Positions 55,616-64,000 of a stretch of DNA of 64,000 nt are shown here, in pieces (within the stretch, counting starts at the first letter, position 1; each line of letters starts with the position of its first letter). This DNA is from Pseudomonas capeferrum (GTDB taxonomy: Bacteria > Pseudomonadota > Gammaproteobacteria > Pseudomonadales > Pseudomonadaceae), in NCBI RefSeq assembly GCF_013523055.1, contig NZ_JAAMQM010000009.1, positions 62,001 to 126,000 on the forward strand, in the 5' to 3' direction. The notes beneath the pieces were generated by a model. The model saw only the letters and a program-made list of their open reading frames with translations, was not told the DNA's origin and searched no databases. Position numbers and translations under genes: made by a program.

Positions 55616-55643
55616 GAACTTCTCCCGGCAATTACCGCTCATA
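55616..55643 (+). promoter_or_regulatory. AlgU (sigma22)-type promoter of the alginate operon
   Basis: GAACTT (55616-55621), 17 bases, then TCATA (55639-55643) matches the AlgU pattern GAACTT-N16/17-TCtgA and the P. aeruginosa algD promoter (GAACTT-N17-TCCTA). Start would be near 55650, leaving a leader of about 430 bases, similar to the long algD leader of P. aeruginosa. Confidence 0.7.
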
Positions 55644-55649
55644 GGTGCC

Positions 55650-56077
55650 GTAACGATTCTTGAGCACACCCTGTGAGAGATTACTTACAACAAATGGACG
55701 GCGGTCACACCGTCCACTTCAATGACCCAGGCAGACGCAACGCGTTCAGCAGGCCTGCCCCAGCAAGACAAGAGACGCCCCTAGAGTCGTCCTAGTGGTT
55801 GATTTCAAAAGGTTTTTCCAATTGAAAAGACAAGCACGGCAGTTCACCCACTAGTGCACTGCAGCAAAGACGGCTGCCTATCAGGGCACGCCTTTTAATT
55901 AATGGCTTTTGGCGTTTAACAATGAGCACACAACTTCCGTGCTCAGGGTTTACTTATGCCTGCGTTCGGCGAAGTGTGCATCTTGCCATGGACCCGTGCG
56001 CCCGAAAACAGCGGTTCAATAAACGGGACTGGCTCTTTGCATAGGAGTCGGCGTGATAAACACACGAGGTGAATACG
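55650..56077 (+). promoter_or_regulatory. Long algD leader
   Basis: About 430 bases with no supported gene. It contains an inverted repeat TGGACGG ... CCGTCCA (55695-55716, 8-base loop) and another GAGCAC ... GTGCTC (55924-55944). ATGGACGG resembles an RsmA site (ANGGAYG) at the foot of the first stem. Function is inferred from the operon, not shown. Confidence 0.45.
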
Positions 56078-57394
56078 ATGCGTATCAGCATCTTTGGTTT
56101 GGGTTACGTGGGTGCGGTCTGTGCGGGTTGTCTGTCGGCACGAGGCCATGAAGTTATTGGTGTGGATGTTTCCAGCACCAAGATCGACCTGATCAATCAG
56201 GGCAAATCGCCCATTGTCGAACCCGGCCTCGAAACGCTGCTGCAACAAGGTATCGCCAATCGCCGCCTGCGGGGTACTACCGACTTCGCCGAAGCCATAC
56301 GGGCCAGTGAAGTGTCGATGATCTGTGTTGGAACGCCGAGCAAGAAGAACGGCGACCTGGGCCTGGAATACATCGAATCGGTCTGCCGCGAAATCGGTTA
56401 CGTGCTGCGCGACAAGACCAGCCGCCACACCATCGTGGTGCGCAGCACGGTATTGCCTGGCACCGTGAAGAATGTGGTGATCCCGATTCTGGAGGAGTGT
56501 TCGGGCAAGAAGGCCGGGGTCGACTTCGGCGTTGCGGTGAACCCGGAATTCCTGCGCGAAAGCACCGCGATCCAGGACTACGACCAGCCGCCGATGACCG
56601 TCATCGGCGAGCTGGACCGCGCCAGCGGGGACGTGCTGCAAGCGCTCTACGAAGAACTGGACGCGCCGATCATCCGCAAGGACATCGAAGTCGCCGAGAT
56701 GATCAAGTACACCTGCAACGTCTGGCACGCCACCAAGGTCACCTTCGCCAACGAGATCGGCAACATCGCCAAGGCGGTGGGTGTCGATGGCCGCGACGTG
56801 ATGGACGTGGTCTGCCAGGACAAGGCCCTCAACCTGTCCCAGTACTACATGCGTCCGGGCTTCGCCTTCGGTGGTTCTTGCCTGCCCAAGGACGTACGCG
56901 CCCTGACCTATCGGGCCGGTAGCTTGGACGTCAAGGCACCGCTGCTCGATTCCCTGATGCGCAGCAACGAAAGCCAGGTGCAGAACGCCTTCGACATCAT
57001 CGAAAGCCATGACAAGCGCAGGGTCGCCCTGCTGGGTCTGAGCTTCAAGGCGGGGACCGACGACCTGCGCGAGAGTCCGCTCGTGGAATTGGCCGAGCGC
57101 CTGATCGGCAAGGGCTACGAGCTGAACATCTACGACAGCAACGTCGAGTACGCCCGTGTCCACGGCGCGAACAAGGACTACATCGAATCGAAGATCCCCC
57201 ACGTCTCGTCGTTGCTCAACGCGGACTTCGAACAGGTGATCGGCAACGCCGACATCATCGTGCTGGGTAACCGTGACGAAAAGTTCCGCAACCTCGCCCA
57301 ACAGGCACCCGCCGGCAAGCAAGTCATCGACCTGGTCGGTTTCATGAGCAAGCCGACCTGCCCTTCGAGCCGCACCGAAGGCATCTGCTGGTAA
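56078..57394 (+). CDS. algD: GDP-mannose 6-dehydrogenase AlgD
   Basis: AlgD oxidises GDP-mannose twice with NAD to GDP-mannuronic acid, the committed step of alginate synthesis. The N-terminal Rossmann motif is FGLGYVGAVCAG (6-17). The catalytic Cys268 is in GGSCLPKDVRAL, the same number as in P. aeruginosa. The C-terminal nucleotide-binding domain starts near RRVALLGLSFKAGTDDLRESP. Length is 438 residues from the ATG at 56078, which has GAGG eight bases upstream; a GTG three codons earlier is less likely. It is the first gene of the operon. Confidence 0.98.
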   Translation: MRISIFGLGYVGAVCAGCLSARGHEVIGVDVSSTKIDLINQGKSPIVEPGLETLLQQGIANRRLRGTTDFAEAIRASEVSMICVGTPSKKNGDLGLEYIESVCREIGYVLRDKTSRHTIVVRSTVLPGTVKNVVIPILEECSGKKAGVDFGVAVNPEFLRESTAIQDYDQPPMTVIGELDRASGDVLQALYEELDAPIIRKDIEVAEMIKYTCNVWHATKVTFANEIGNIAKAVGVDGRDVMDVVCQDKALNLSQYYMRPGFAFGGSCLPKDVRALTYRAGSLDVKAPLLDSLMRSNESQVQNAFDIIESHDKRRVALLGLSFKAGTDDLRESPLVELAERLIGKGYELNIYDSNVEYARVHGANKDYIESKIPHVSSLLNADFEQVIGNADIIVLGNRDEKFRNLAQQAPAGKQVIDLVGFMSKPTCPSSRTEGICW

Positions 57395-57451
57395 ACGCCC
57401 GGGTGCGGGCGCCCCGGCCCCGCACCCTCACCTCCTCCTGATTCGCGACGG

Positions 57452-58942
57452 ATGCAGAACATGCAAAGGTTTCAGACGATGCTGCTGCAGTGCGCCGGGT
57501 GGCTGTTCTACATGAGCCTGCTCATGATGATCGCCCTGGCCCTGCCCAGCGATATCTTCGACCCGCAGTCCAGGCACTTCATCTTCCTGATCGGTGCTGT
57601 CGGCATCTGGCGCTACTCGATGGGCGCGACCCATTTCGTACGCGGCATGATCTTCCTCTACGGCGTCTACCCCTATCAGCGCCGCAAGGTCCGCAAACTG
57701 GGCGAGGCGGCCGATCCGTCGCATGTCTTCCTGATGGTCACCAGTTTTCGCATCGATGCCCTGACCACCGCTCAGGTCTACAGCTCGGTGATTCGCGAGG
57801 CGATCGACAGCGGCTACCCGACCACCGTGGTCTGCTCGCTGGTGGAAATGTCCGACGAGCTATTGGTCAGGAGCCTGTGGCAACGCTTCAATCCGCCGCA
57901 ACGGGTGAAGCTGGACTTCGTACGCATTCCCGGCACGGGCAAGCGCGATGGTCTGGCCTATGGTTTCCGCGCCATTTCCCGACAGTTGCCCGACGAGCAT
58001 GCCGTGGTCGCGGTGATCGATGGCGACACCGTGCTCGGCGAAGGCGTCGTGCGCAAGACCGTTCCCTGGTTCAAGCTGTACCCCAAGGTCGGTGGCCTGA
58101 CCACCAACGAATTCTGTGAAGTGCGTGGCGGCTACATCATGAGCGAGTGGCACAAGCTGCGCTTCGCCCAGCGCCACATCAACATGTGCTCCATGGCCCT
58201 GTCCAAGCGCGTGCTCACCATGACCGGGCGCATGTCGATGTTCCGCGCCGCCGTGGTGACCGACCCCGAGTTCATCGCCGACGTCGAGAGCGATTCGCTG
58301 CAGCACTGGCGTCTGGGCCGCTTCAAGTTTCTCACTGGCGACGACAAGTCCAGCTGGTTCAGCCTGATGCGCCTGGGCTATGACACCTTCTACGTCCCGG
58401 ACGCCGCGATCAACACGGTCGAACACCCGCCGGAGAAGAGCTTCTTCAAGGCCAGCCGCAAACTGATGTACCGCTGGTATGGCAACAATCTGCGGCAGAA
58501 CTCGCGCGCCCTGGGCCTGGGCATCAAGCGGCTGGGCCCGTTCACCAGCCTGGTGCTGTTCGACCAGCGCGTCTCCATGTGGACCAGCTTGCTGGGCCTG
58601 ACCGCGGCAGTCATCGCCAGCCTCAAGTTCGGCTTGGGCTTTCTCCTGGTCTACCTGCTGTGGATCGGGATCACCCGCCTGATCCTGACCATCATGCTGC
58701 TGTGCTCCGGCCACAGCGTCGGCCCGGCGTACCCGGTGATCCTCTATTACAACCAGATCGTCGGCGCGCTGATGAAGATCTACGTGTTCTTCCGCCTCGA
58801 CAGGCAGTCCTGGACCCGCCAGCCCACTGCCCTCAAGCGTGACCTCGCCAGCTTTCAACAATGGTTCAACACCTGGTCCTCGCGGACCATGACCTTCTCG
58901 GCGGCCAGCATCTTCGTGGCTGTGCTGTTCATGGTCGTGTGA
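57452..58942 (+). CDS. alg8: Alginate polymerase Alg8 (GT2 glycosyltransferase)
   Basis: Alg8 is the inner-membrane family 2 glycosyltransferase that polymerises GDP-mannuronate with Alg44. N-terminal membrane segments (about 12-60) precede the cytoplasmic GT-A domain, where [15 protein letters not shown] holds the nucleotide-binding Asp residues and the segment [23 protein letters not shown] carries the acceptor-side motif. Several more membrane segments end the 496-residue protein. The first ATG is used; a second three codons later is possible. Confidence 0.95.
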   Translation: MQNMQRFQTMLLQCAGWLFYMSLLMMIALALPSDIFDPQSRHFIFLIGAVGIWRYSMGATHFVRGMIFLYGVYPYQRRKVRKLGEAADPSHVFLMVTSFRIDALTTAQVYSSVIREAIDSGYPTTVVCSLVEMSDELLVRSLWQRFNPPQRVKLDFVRIPGTGKRDGLAYGFRAISRQLPDEHAVVAVIDGDTVLGEGVVRKTVPWFKLYPKVGGLTTNEFCEVRGGYIMSEWHKLRFAQRHINMCSMALSKRVLTMTGRMSMFRAAVVTDPEFIADVESDSLQHWRLGRFKFLTGDDKSSWFSLMRLGYDTFYVPDAAINTVEHPPEKSFFKASRKLMYRWYGNNLRQNSRALGLGIKRLGPFTSLVLFDQRVSMWTSLLGLTAAVIASLKFGLGFLLVYLLWIGITRLILTIMLLCSGHSVGPAYPVILYYNQIVGALMKIYVFFRLDRQSWTRQPTALKRDLASFQQWFNTWSSRTMTFSAASIFVAVLFMVV

Positions 58943-58979
58943 GCCCACCCCGGACCGGATCCAACAGGAAGAAAACACC

Positions 58980-60143
58980 ATGAATACCGCCGTGAACGTC
59001 AATGTCGTGCATGAGTCCGAAGCCCAGCGCCAGCATGCCCGAGTGCGCATCCCGGCCAAGCTGCGTCTGCTGGATGAGCGTCAGCCCCACGACGTCAAGG
59101 TCGACGACCTCTCGGCCGGTGGCCTGAGCTTTCACGCCAGACAACCGCTGACCTTGGGCCAAGTGCTGCGCGCTCGCCTGCTGTTCGTGGTGGACAACCT
59201 GGGGCTGTCGATGGATGTCGAACTGCAGGTGCGCTCCCACGACCCCTCCAGCGGGCGTACCGGCGCGCAGTTCCAGAACCTCGAGCCCCGCGATATCGCC
59301 ACGCTGCGACATATCATCACCACGCACCTGTCTGGCGAACTGATCAGCGTCGGCGACGTGCTCAGCACTCTGCAACGTGACAACTTCACCAAGGCACGCA
59401 AGCAGAAGGACAACGGTTCGGGCCTCAGCGGTTTCGCTCGCCTGCGCGCCGTGGCCGTCAGCCTCGGCGTGTTCGCCGTCGGCGTGGCGGCGTTCGGTTT
59501 CATCGCCAAGTCGATGTACGGCTTGTACTTCGTCAGTCACGCCCAGGCAGGCGTGGTCTCCGTGCCCATGACCCAGGTCACCATGCCGCGCGACGGCACC
59601 GTGCAGAGCCTTGTGGAAGACGGCGGCCAGGTCGTCAAGGGTGCGCCGCTGGCCTCCTTCAGCACGAGCATGCTCGATCTGCTCAAGGGCCACCTGGACG
59701 AGCAACAGCTGGAGCCGGCCAAGGTTGAAGAGCTGTTCGGCAAGCAGATGAGCGGGACCTTGACCAGCCCCTGCGATTGCGTGGTTTCTCGTCAGTTGGT
59801 CGATGACGGCCAGTACGCCAGCAAGGGCCAGGTAATCTTCCAGCTGGTGCCACGCACCACCGAAGCGACAGTCGAGGCACGCTTCAGCTACCGCCAGTTC
59901 GATGAAGTGAAGCCGGGTACCCCGGTCAACTTCCAGGTCGCCGGTGAAGATGAAGTGCGCACCGGACGCATCGTCAGCAGCACCAGTCTGGACAGCGACA
60001 GCCTCGCGTCCGACATCCGCGTGCAGATCAAGCCCGACAGCATCCTGCCCGCCGAACTCGCCGGTCGCCCGACCTCGGTCGACAGCGATCGTGGGCCGTC
60101 GTTGGGCTGGTTGATCGACAAAGCCGCGGCCCGCGGGCTCTGA
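58980..60143 (+). CDS. alg44: Alginate co-polymerase Alg44 with PilZ domain
   Basis: Alg44 couples polymer synthesis to cyclic di-GMP. Its N-terminal PilZ domain (about 14-120) shows the ligand motifs RxxxR (Arg17, Arg21) and DxSxxG (Asp43, Ser45, Gly48), both intact, so binding is expected. One membrane segment (about 160-180) leads to a periplasmic region with an HlyD-like biotinyl-lipoyl arm (from about 200), thought to touch AlgK/AlgE. Length is 387 residues. A good AGGAAG site precedes the ATG. Confidence 0.95.
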   Translation: MNTAVNVNVVHESEAQRQHARVRIPAKLRLLDERQPHDVKVDDLSAGGLSFHARQPLTLGQVLRARLLFVVDNLGLSMDVELQVRSHDPSSGRTGAQFQNLEPRDIATLRHIITTHLSGELISVGDVLSTLQRDNFTKARKQKDNGSGLSGFARLRAVAVSLGVFAVGVAAFGFIAKSMYGLYFVSHAQAGVVSVPMTQVTMPRDGTVQSLVEDGGQVVKGAPLASFSTSMLDLLKGHLDEQQLEPAKVEELFGKQMSGTLTSPCDCVVSRQLVDDGQYASKGQVIFQLVPRTTEATVEARFSYRQFDEVKPGTPVNFQVAGEDEVRTGRIVSSTSLDSDSLASDIRVQIKPDSILPAELAGRPTSVDSDRGPSLGWLIDKAAARGL

Positions 60144-60155
60144 GGGAATCCCGGC

Positions 60156-61661
60156 ATGAATCCTGTAGATTGCCTACCGGCAACCACCCTGCCACACCCC
60201 GTAGACGCGGCGGTTCGCCGATGCGACTTGTCCGGCGCTCGAGCGCGCAATGCCCGCCCATCGCCACGACACCTCGGTCTCTACGCCATGGCCCTGACCA
60301 TCGGCCTTGCCGGCTGTGCCGGGCTGCCCGATCAGCGCCTGGCCAACGAAGCGCTCGAACGCGGTGACACAGCCCTGGCCGAGCGCAACTACAAGGCCCT
60401 CGCCGACTTGGGCTACAGCGACGCCCAGGTCGGCCTGGCGGATATCCAGGTAGCCACCCGCGACCCGCGACAGCTGCGCGAAGCCGAGGCCACCTACCGC
60501 GCCGCGGCCGCCACTTCACCGCGTGCCCAGGCGCGTCTCGGCCGCCTGCTGGTGGCCAAGACCGACAGCACCCAGGCCGAACGCGAAGAAGCCGAGACCC
60601 TGCTCAAGCTCGCGGCCGCGCAAGGCCAGGGCAATACACTGGTCCCTCTGGCGATGCTCTATCTGCAGTACCCGCAAAGCTTTCCGCAGGTCAATGCCCA
60701 GCGGCAGATCGATCAATGGCGAACAGCCGGTAATCCTGAAGCGGCCTTGGCGCAGGTTCTTCTCTATCGCACCCAGGGCACTTACGACCAACACCTTGGC
60801 GAGGTCGAGACGATCTGCAAGGCCGCCCTGCAAACCACGGACATCTGCTACGTCGAGCTCGCCACCGTCTACCAGAAGCGCGCGCAAGCCGACCAGCAGG
60901 CCGCGCTGATCGAACAGCTCGAGGCCGCCTATACCCGCGGCAACGTATCCGCGAGCCGCGTCGACAGCGTGGCCCGTGTCCTGGCTGATCGCGGCCTCGG
61001 CCAGACCGACGAGAAAACCGCCCAGAGACTGCTCGAGCAGGTAGCGCCGGCCAATCCACCGTCCTGGGTGAGTCTGGCGCAGTTGCTCGCCGACTTCCCC
61101 GAACTGGGCGACACCGAGCAGATGCTCGGCTACATCGAAAAAGGTCGCAACGCCGAACAGCCGCGCGCCGACCTGCTGTTGGGTCGCCTCTACTACGAGG
61201 GCAAGACGCTCCCCGCCGACGCCGCCAAGGCCGAGACACACCTGCTCGCCGCCGCCGATGCCGGGGAGACCAGTGCCCATTACTACCTGGGCCAGTTGTA
61301 CCGCCGCGGCTACCTGGGCAGCGTCGCGCCGCAGAAAGCCGTCGACCACCTGCTCAGCGCCGCCCGCGCCGGCCAGCTCAGCGCCGACTATGCCTTGGCG
61401 CAGCTCTACAGCGAAGGCCATGGCATCGCCCAGAACCCTGGCCATGCCTGGATCTTCGCCCAGTTGGCGCAGGCCAACCCGACGCCGCAATCGACCGAGC
61501 TGCTGCAACGACTCGACCAGCAACTGACGCCTGAGCAACGCAGCCAGGCCCAGCGCCTGCTGGAGCGGGAAAAGCAGGCGCGGGGCGCCATGGGGCCGGT
61601 CAATGGCAGCGCCCTGGCCATGCAAGCCCTGCAAGAAGACGACGGCGAGGACGCCCTATGA
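60156..61661 (+). CDS. algK: Alginate export lipoprotein AlgK (TPR/Sel1-like)
   Basis: AlgK is a periplasmic outer-membrane lipoprotein scaffold of Sel1-like repeats that bridges Alg44/AlgX and the AlgE pore. The lipobox is IGLAGC with Cys54, and repeats run through most of the protein (for example [33 protein letters not shown] and [24 protein letters not shown]). Length is 501 residues. The signal n-region is unusually long, about 40 residues, compared with P. aeruginosa AlgK; a later start may be the real one, but the only internal ATG (residue 45) would be too close to the Cys. The stop overlaps algE by 4 bases. Confidence 0.94.
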   Translation: MNPVDCLPATTLPHPVDAAVRRCDLSGARARNARPSPRHLGLYAMALTIGLAGCAGLPDQRLANEALERGDTALAERNYKALADLGYSDAQVGLADIQVATRDPRQLREAEATYRAAAATSPRAQARLGRLLVAKTDSTQAEREEAETLLKLAAAQGQGNTLVPLAMLYLQYPQSFPQVNAQRQIDQWRTAGNPEAALAQVLLYRTQGTYDQHLGEVETICKAALQTTDICYVELATVYQKRAQADQQAALIEQLEAAYTRGNVSASRVDSVARVLADRGLGQTDEKTAQRLLEQVAPANPPSWVSLAQLLADFPELGDTEQMLGYIEKGRNAEQPRADLLLGRLYYEGKTLPADAAKAETHLLAAADAGETSAHYYLGQLYRRGYLGSVAPQKAVDHLLSAARAGQLSADYALAQLYSEGHGIAQNPGHAWIFAQLAQANPTPQSTELLQRLDQQLTPEQRSQAQRLLEREKQARGAMGPVNGSALAMQALQEDDGEDAL

Positions 61662-63136
61662 CGCTCAATCCTTTCATGAAGGCCGGCATCGGCCTGGGCT
61701 GCGCCCTGCTCTGGTCATGCCCGACCCTGGCCCTGGAAACGGCCGAGAAGAACTTCGGCCTCGACGTGAAGATCACCGGCCAATCCGAGAGCGACCGCGA
61801 CCTGGGCACCCGATCGGGCGGTGACGTCAGCGGCATCGGCCTGGACCTGCGCCCCTGGGTCTATGGCGAGCGCGGCAACTGGAGCGCCTTCGCCATGGGC
61901 CAGGCGGTCGCGGCGACCGACATCATCGAGACCGACACCCTGCGCCAGTCCGACGACGGCAGCGAAGTGCGGACCGGCGACGACAGCCGCAAGGCCGACA
62001 AGAGCTACCTGGCCCTGCGCGAATTCTGGATCGGCTACAGCGGCCTCACTCCCTATCCGGGCGAGCAACTGCGCCTGGGCCGCCAGCGTCTGCGCAATGA
62101 CGATGGCATGTGGCGCGATACCAATATCGAAGCCTTGAACTGGACCTTCGACACCACCTTGCTGCGGGCCAACCTGGGCATGGCCCAGCGTTTCAGCGAA
62201 TACCGCACCGACCTTACCGAGCTGGCTCCGGAGGACGAGGATCGCCTGCACGTCTACGGCGACATCGCCACGCAGTGGACCCCAGGGCACTGGGTCGGCC
62301 TGCGCGCCCACCACACCCATGACGACGGCACGCTCAAGAGTCCTGGCGAAACCGTCGACGGGCTGGACAAGACTCGCACCGGCGACCTCACTTGGCTCGG
62401 CCTGGAAGCCGACAGCGATGCCTACAACTGGCGCAACCCCAACACCGTCAACTACTGGGGTAGCCTGACCTGGCTGACGGGTGACCGCGACACGCTCGGC
62501 AGCGAGACCGTCAACGGCGAGCAGGTCGCCACCGGCAAGCAGAGCGGCGACGTCAATGCCTGGGCCACCGACCTGGGTATCCGCCTGCGCCTGGACCCCA
62601 ACTGGCAGGTCGGCGCCGCCTATGCCCGCGGCAGCGGTGGCGGTGGCAGCGATGGCTCCGGCAACTACGAACAGACCGGGCTGGAAAGCAACCGCTCCAA
62701 CTTCACCGGGACCCGCTCACGCATCCATCGCTTTGGCGAGGCCTTCCGCGGCGAGCTGGGCAACCTGCAGGCCGCCACCCTGTTCACCTCCTGGCAACTG
62801 CGCGACGACTACGACGCCAGCCTGGTCTACCACAAGTTCTGGCGCGTGGATGACCAGCAGAACATCGGCGGCAGCGGCATCAACGCACTGGTCGAGGACA
62901 ACGGCATCAACCGTCCGCTGGTCAACGGCGAGAAGGATCTGGGCCAGGAGATGGATCTGGTGGTCACCAAGTACTTCAAGCAAGGCCTGCTGCCGGCCGC
63001 GCTGAGCCAGTCGATCGACGAACCGTCGGCGCTGGTGCGCTTTCGCGGCGGTGTCTTCAAGCCAGGCGACGCCTACGGCAAGGAGGCGGATTCGTACATG
63101 CACCGCGCCTTCGTCGACGTCATCTGGCGGTTCTGA
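61658..63136 (+). CDS. algE: Alginate export porin AlgE
   Basis: AlgE is the 18-stranded outer-membrane beta-barrel through which alginate leaves the cell. A signal peptide (about 1-24) is followed by alternating amphipathic strands rich in aromatic girdles and charged pore residues; extracellular loops are seen as Gly/Ser-rich stretches such as [12 protein letters not shown] near residue 325. The protein ends in Phe (VIWRF), the usual barrel insertion signal. Length is 492 residues. Its ATG overlaps the algK stop (ATGA). Confidence 0.96.
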   Translation: MTLNPFMKAGIGLGCALLWSCPTLALETAEKNFGLDVKITGQSESDRDLGTRSGGDVSGIGLDLRPWVYGERGNWSAFAMGQAVAATDIIETDTLRQSDDGSEVRTGDDSRKADKSYLALREFWIGYSGLTPYPGEQLRLGRQRLRNDDGMWRDTNIEALNWTFDTTLLRANLGMAQRFSEYRTDLTELAPEDEDRLHVYGDIATQWTPGHWVGLRAHHTHDDGTLKSPGETVDGLDKTRTGDLTWLGLEADSDAYNWRNPNTVNYWGSLTWLTGDRDTLGSETVNGEQVATGKQSGDVNAWATDLGIRLRLDPNWQVGAAYARGSGGGGSDGSGNYEQTGLESNRSNFTGTRSRIHRFGEAFRGELGNLQAATLFTSWQLRDDYDASLVYHKFWRVDDQQNIGGSGINALVEDNGINRPLVNGEKDLGQEMDLVVTKYFKQGLLPAALSQSIDEPSALVRFRGGVFKPGDAYGKEADSYMHRAFVDVIWRF

Positions 63137-63154
63137 GACCGGGAGTGCATTGAC

Positions 63155-64000
63155 ATGAACCTTCATCACCGCCTTCGTCTCAGCGTCCTGACCAGCGTCC
63201 TGCTGCTGATCAATGCGAGCCCGGCCCTGGCCGCGGAACCCGCCAAGCTGGCCAAGGAGCTGCAACAGGCCAAGACCTACACCATCAGCAGCGCGCCGAT
63301 CGAGCCCTTGCAGATCGACCCGCCGACCTTGCCCGACCTCAGCGGCTATACCGCCGAAGCCGTGCAGAAGAAGATCAACCGCAGCCGCCCAGGCAAGGTC
63401 AGCGTGCGCCGCATGCTGCAGGAAGAATCGCTCAAGGAGTTCATCGGCGGCGACAACAAGGCCGCCGAGTGGGTCCAGCGCCAGCATGGCATCCCCCAGG
63501 CGATCTTCATCGATGACGGCCATGTCACGCTGGAGCAGCTGGGCAGACAGGTACCCCGCCAATACCTGCGAGAGACCGCGCCAGGCGTCTACCTGGCACG
63601 TCTGCCGATCGTGATAGGCCAGAAGGGCGTGCTGGAAATCGATGGCAAGGTCAAGGAACTGCGTCTGTCGGAGGAAGCTGGCGCGTTCATGGTCAACGAC
63701 GGCAAGCTGTTCGTCACCGATACCCAGGTGACCGGCTGGCGCGAGAAGGACAATGGCCCCGCCACGTTCCGCTCGCCCGAGGCGTTCCGTCCCTTCCTGT
63801 TGTCCTGGGGCGGCACCGAGACCTACATCGTCAACAGCAAGATGGCCAGCTTCGGCTACGCCAAGAGCAAGTCCTACGGCGTGAGCATTTCCCAATACAC
63901 GCCGAACATGGCCAAGCGCATGGGCCGCGCGGAGCCGACCGGCTGGATCCTCGGCTCGGAATTCAGCGACATGTGGTACGGCTTCTACTGCTACGAGACC
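63155..64000 (+). CDS. algG: Mannuronan C5-epimerase AlgG, N-terminal part
   Basis: AlgG converts mannuronate to guluronate residues in the periplasm and protects the polymer from AlgL during export. The window holds the first 282 codons; the rest lies beyond the right edge. A signal peptide of about 27 residues (ending ALA) is followed by the N-terminal region that leads into the right-handed beta-helix. The catalytic region with its DPHD motif is not in the window. GGGAG precedes the ATG; the gap to algE is 18 bases. Confidence 0.95.
   Translation, partial: MNLHHRLRLSVLTSVLLLINASPALAAEPAKLAKELQQAKTYTISSAPIEPLQIDPPTLPDLSGYTAEAVQKKINRSRPGKVSVRRMLQEESLKEFIGGDNKAAEWVQRQHGIPQAIFIDDGHVTLEQLGRQVPRQYLRETAPGVYLARLPIVIGQKGVLEIDGKVKELRLSEEAGAFMVNDGKLFVTDTQVTGWREKDNGPATFRSPEAFRPFLLSWGGTETYIVNSKMASFGYAKSKSYGVSISQYTPNMAKRMGRAEPTGWILGSEFSDMWYGFYCYET

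Noticed and set aside
55291..55669. Several 74-81 residue minus-strand frames upstream of algD
   Set aside because: They lie in the AT-rich promoter region, lack ribosome sites and show no family features.

Overview
The window comes from the chromosome of a fluorescent Pseudomonas, most likely of the P. putida group. The evidence is the protein sequences themselves, the gene order lpxC-ftsZ-ftsA ... rnpB ... petABC ... cysNC-cysD-algW ... phoH-yaaA-algD, and a REP palindrome of the type common in P. putida. The DNA is GC-rich and densely coding. Almost every gene is conserved housekeeping DNA, and the only clearly accessory-looking stretch is about 34.8-37.7 kb.

Layout. 1-45 is the 5' end of secA. 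dciA (helicase loader) diverges from it, and a 0.7 kb gap carrying a long inverted repeat follows. 1.5-19.3 kb on the minus strand is a complete division and cell wall (dcw) cluster, transcribed mraZ-rsmH-ftsL-ftsI-murE-murF-mraY-murD-ftsW-murG-murC-ddlB-ftsQ-ftsA-ftsZ-lpxC. Most of its genes overlap or abut. It is driven from a recognisable promoter with three MraZ-type operator repeats. rnpB (RNase P RNA) and rsmI lie upstream of it. Facing right are lpoA-yraN-gmhA/diaA-dolP (envelope and cell cycle). Facing left are sspA-sspB, petABC (cytochrome bc1) and rplM-rpsI. A GlxA-type AraC regulator, zapE, trpS, an alpha/beta hydrolase and yhcB follow.

34.8-37.7 kb holds a REP pair, methionine gamma-lyase (mdeA) with its divergent Lrp-type regulator (mdeR), two small unassigned ORFs and non-coding DNA. 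Then come the sulfate-activation genes cysD-cysNC, a Nif3-family gene, the DegS-type protease algW, a four-gene amino-acid ABC transporter (aapJQMP) with a sigma54-like promoter, estB, rhlB, moaCDE, a PIN-PhoH ATPase, a divergent secreted deacetylase-like protein and yaaA.

56.1-64.0 kb is the start of the alginate operon: algD-alg8-alg44-algK-algE-algG, with algG cut by the window end. A sequence matching an AlgU promoter lies about 0.43 kb upstream of algD, which gives the long leader expected for this operon. Several other genes here (algW, sspA, sspB) are known from P. aeruginosa to feed into AlgU or alginate control, so the window holds both alginate machinery and parts of its control circuit.

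No convincing new multi-gene system was found. The items most worth checking are a 30-residue peptide ORF downstream of cysNC, a three-copy repeat family including a 142-bp inverted repeat, the AlgU and sigma54 promoter candidates, a deacetylase-like protein lacking its first catalytic motif, and the small ORFs beside mdeR. All statements rest on reading the sequence and on family knowledge; no database search was run.
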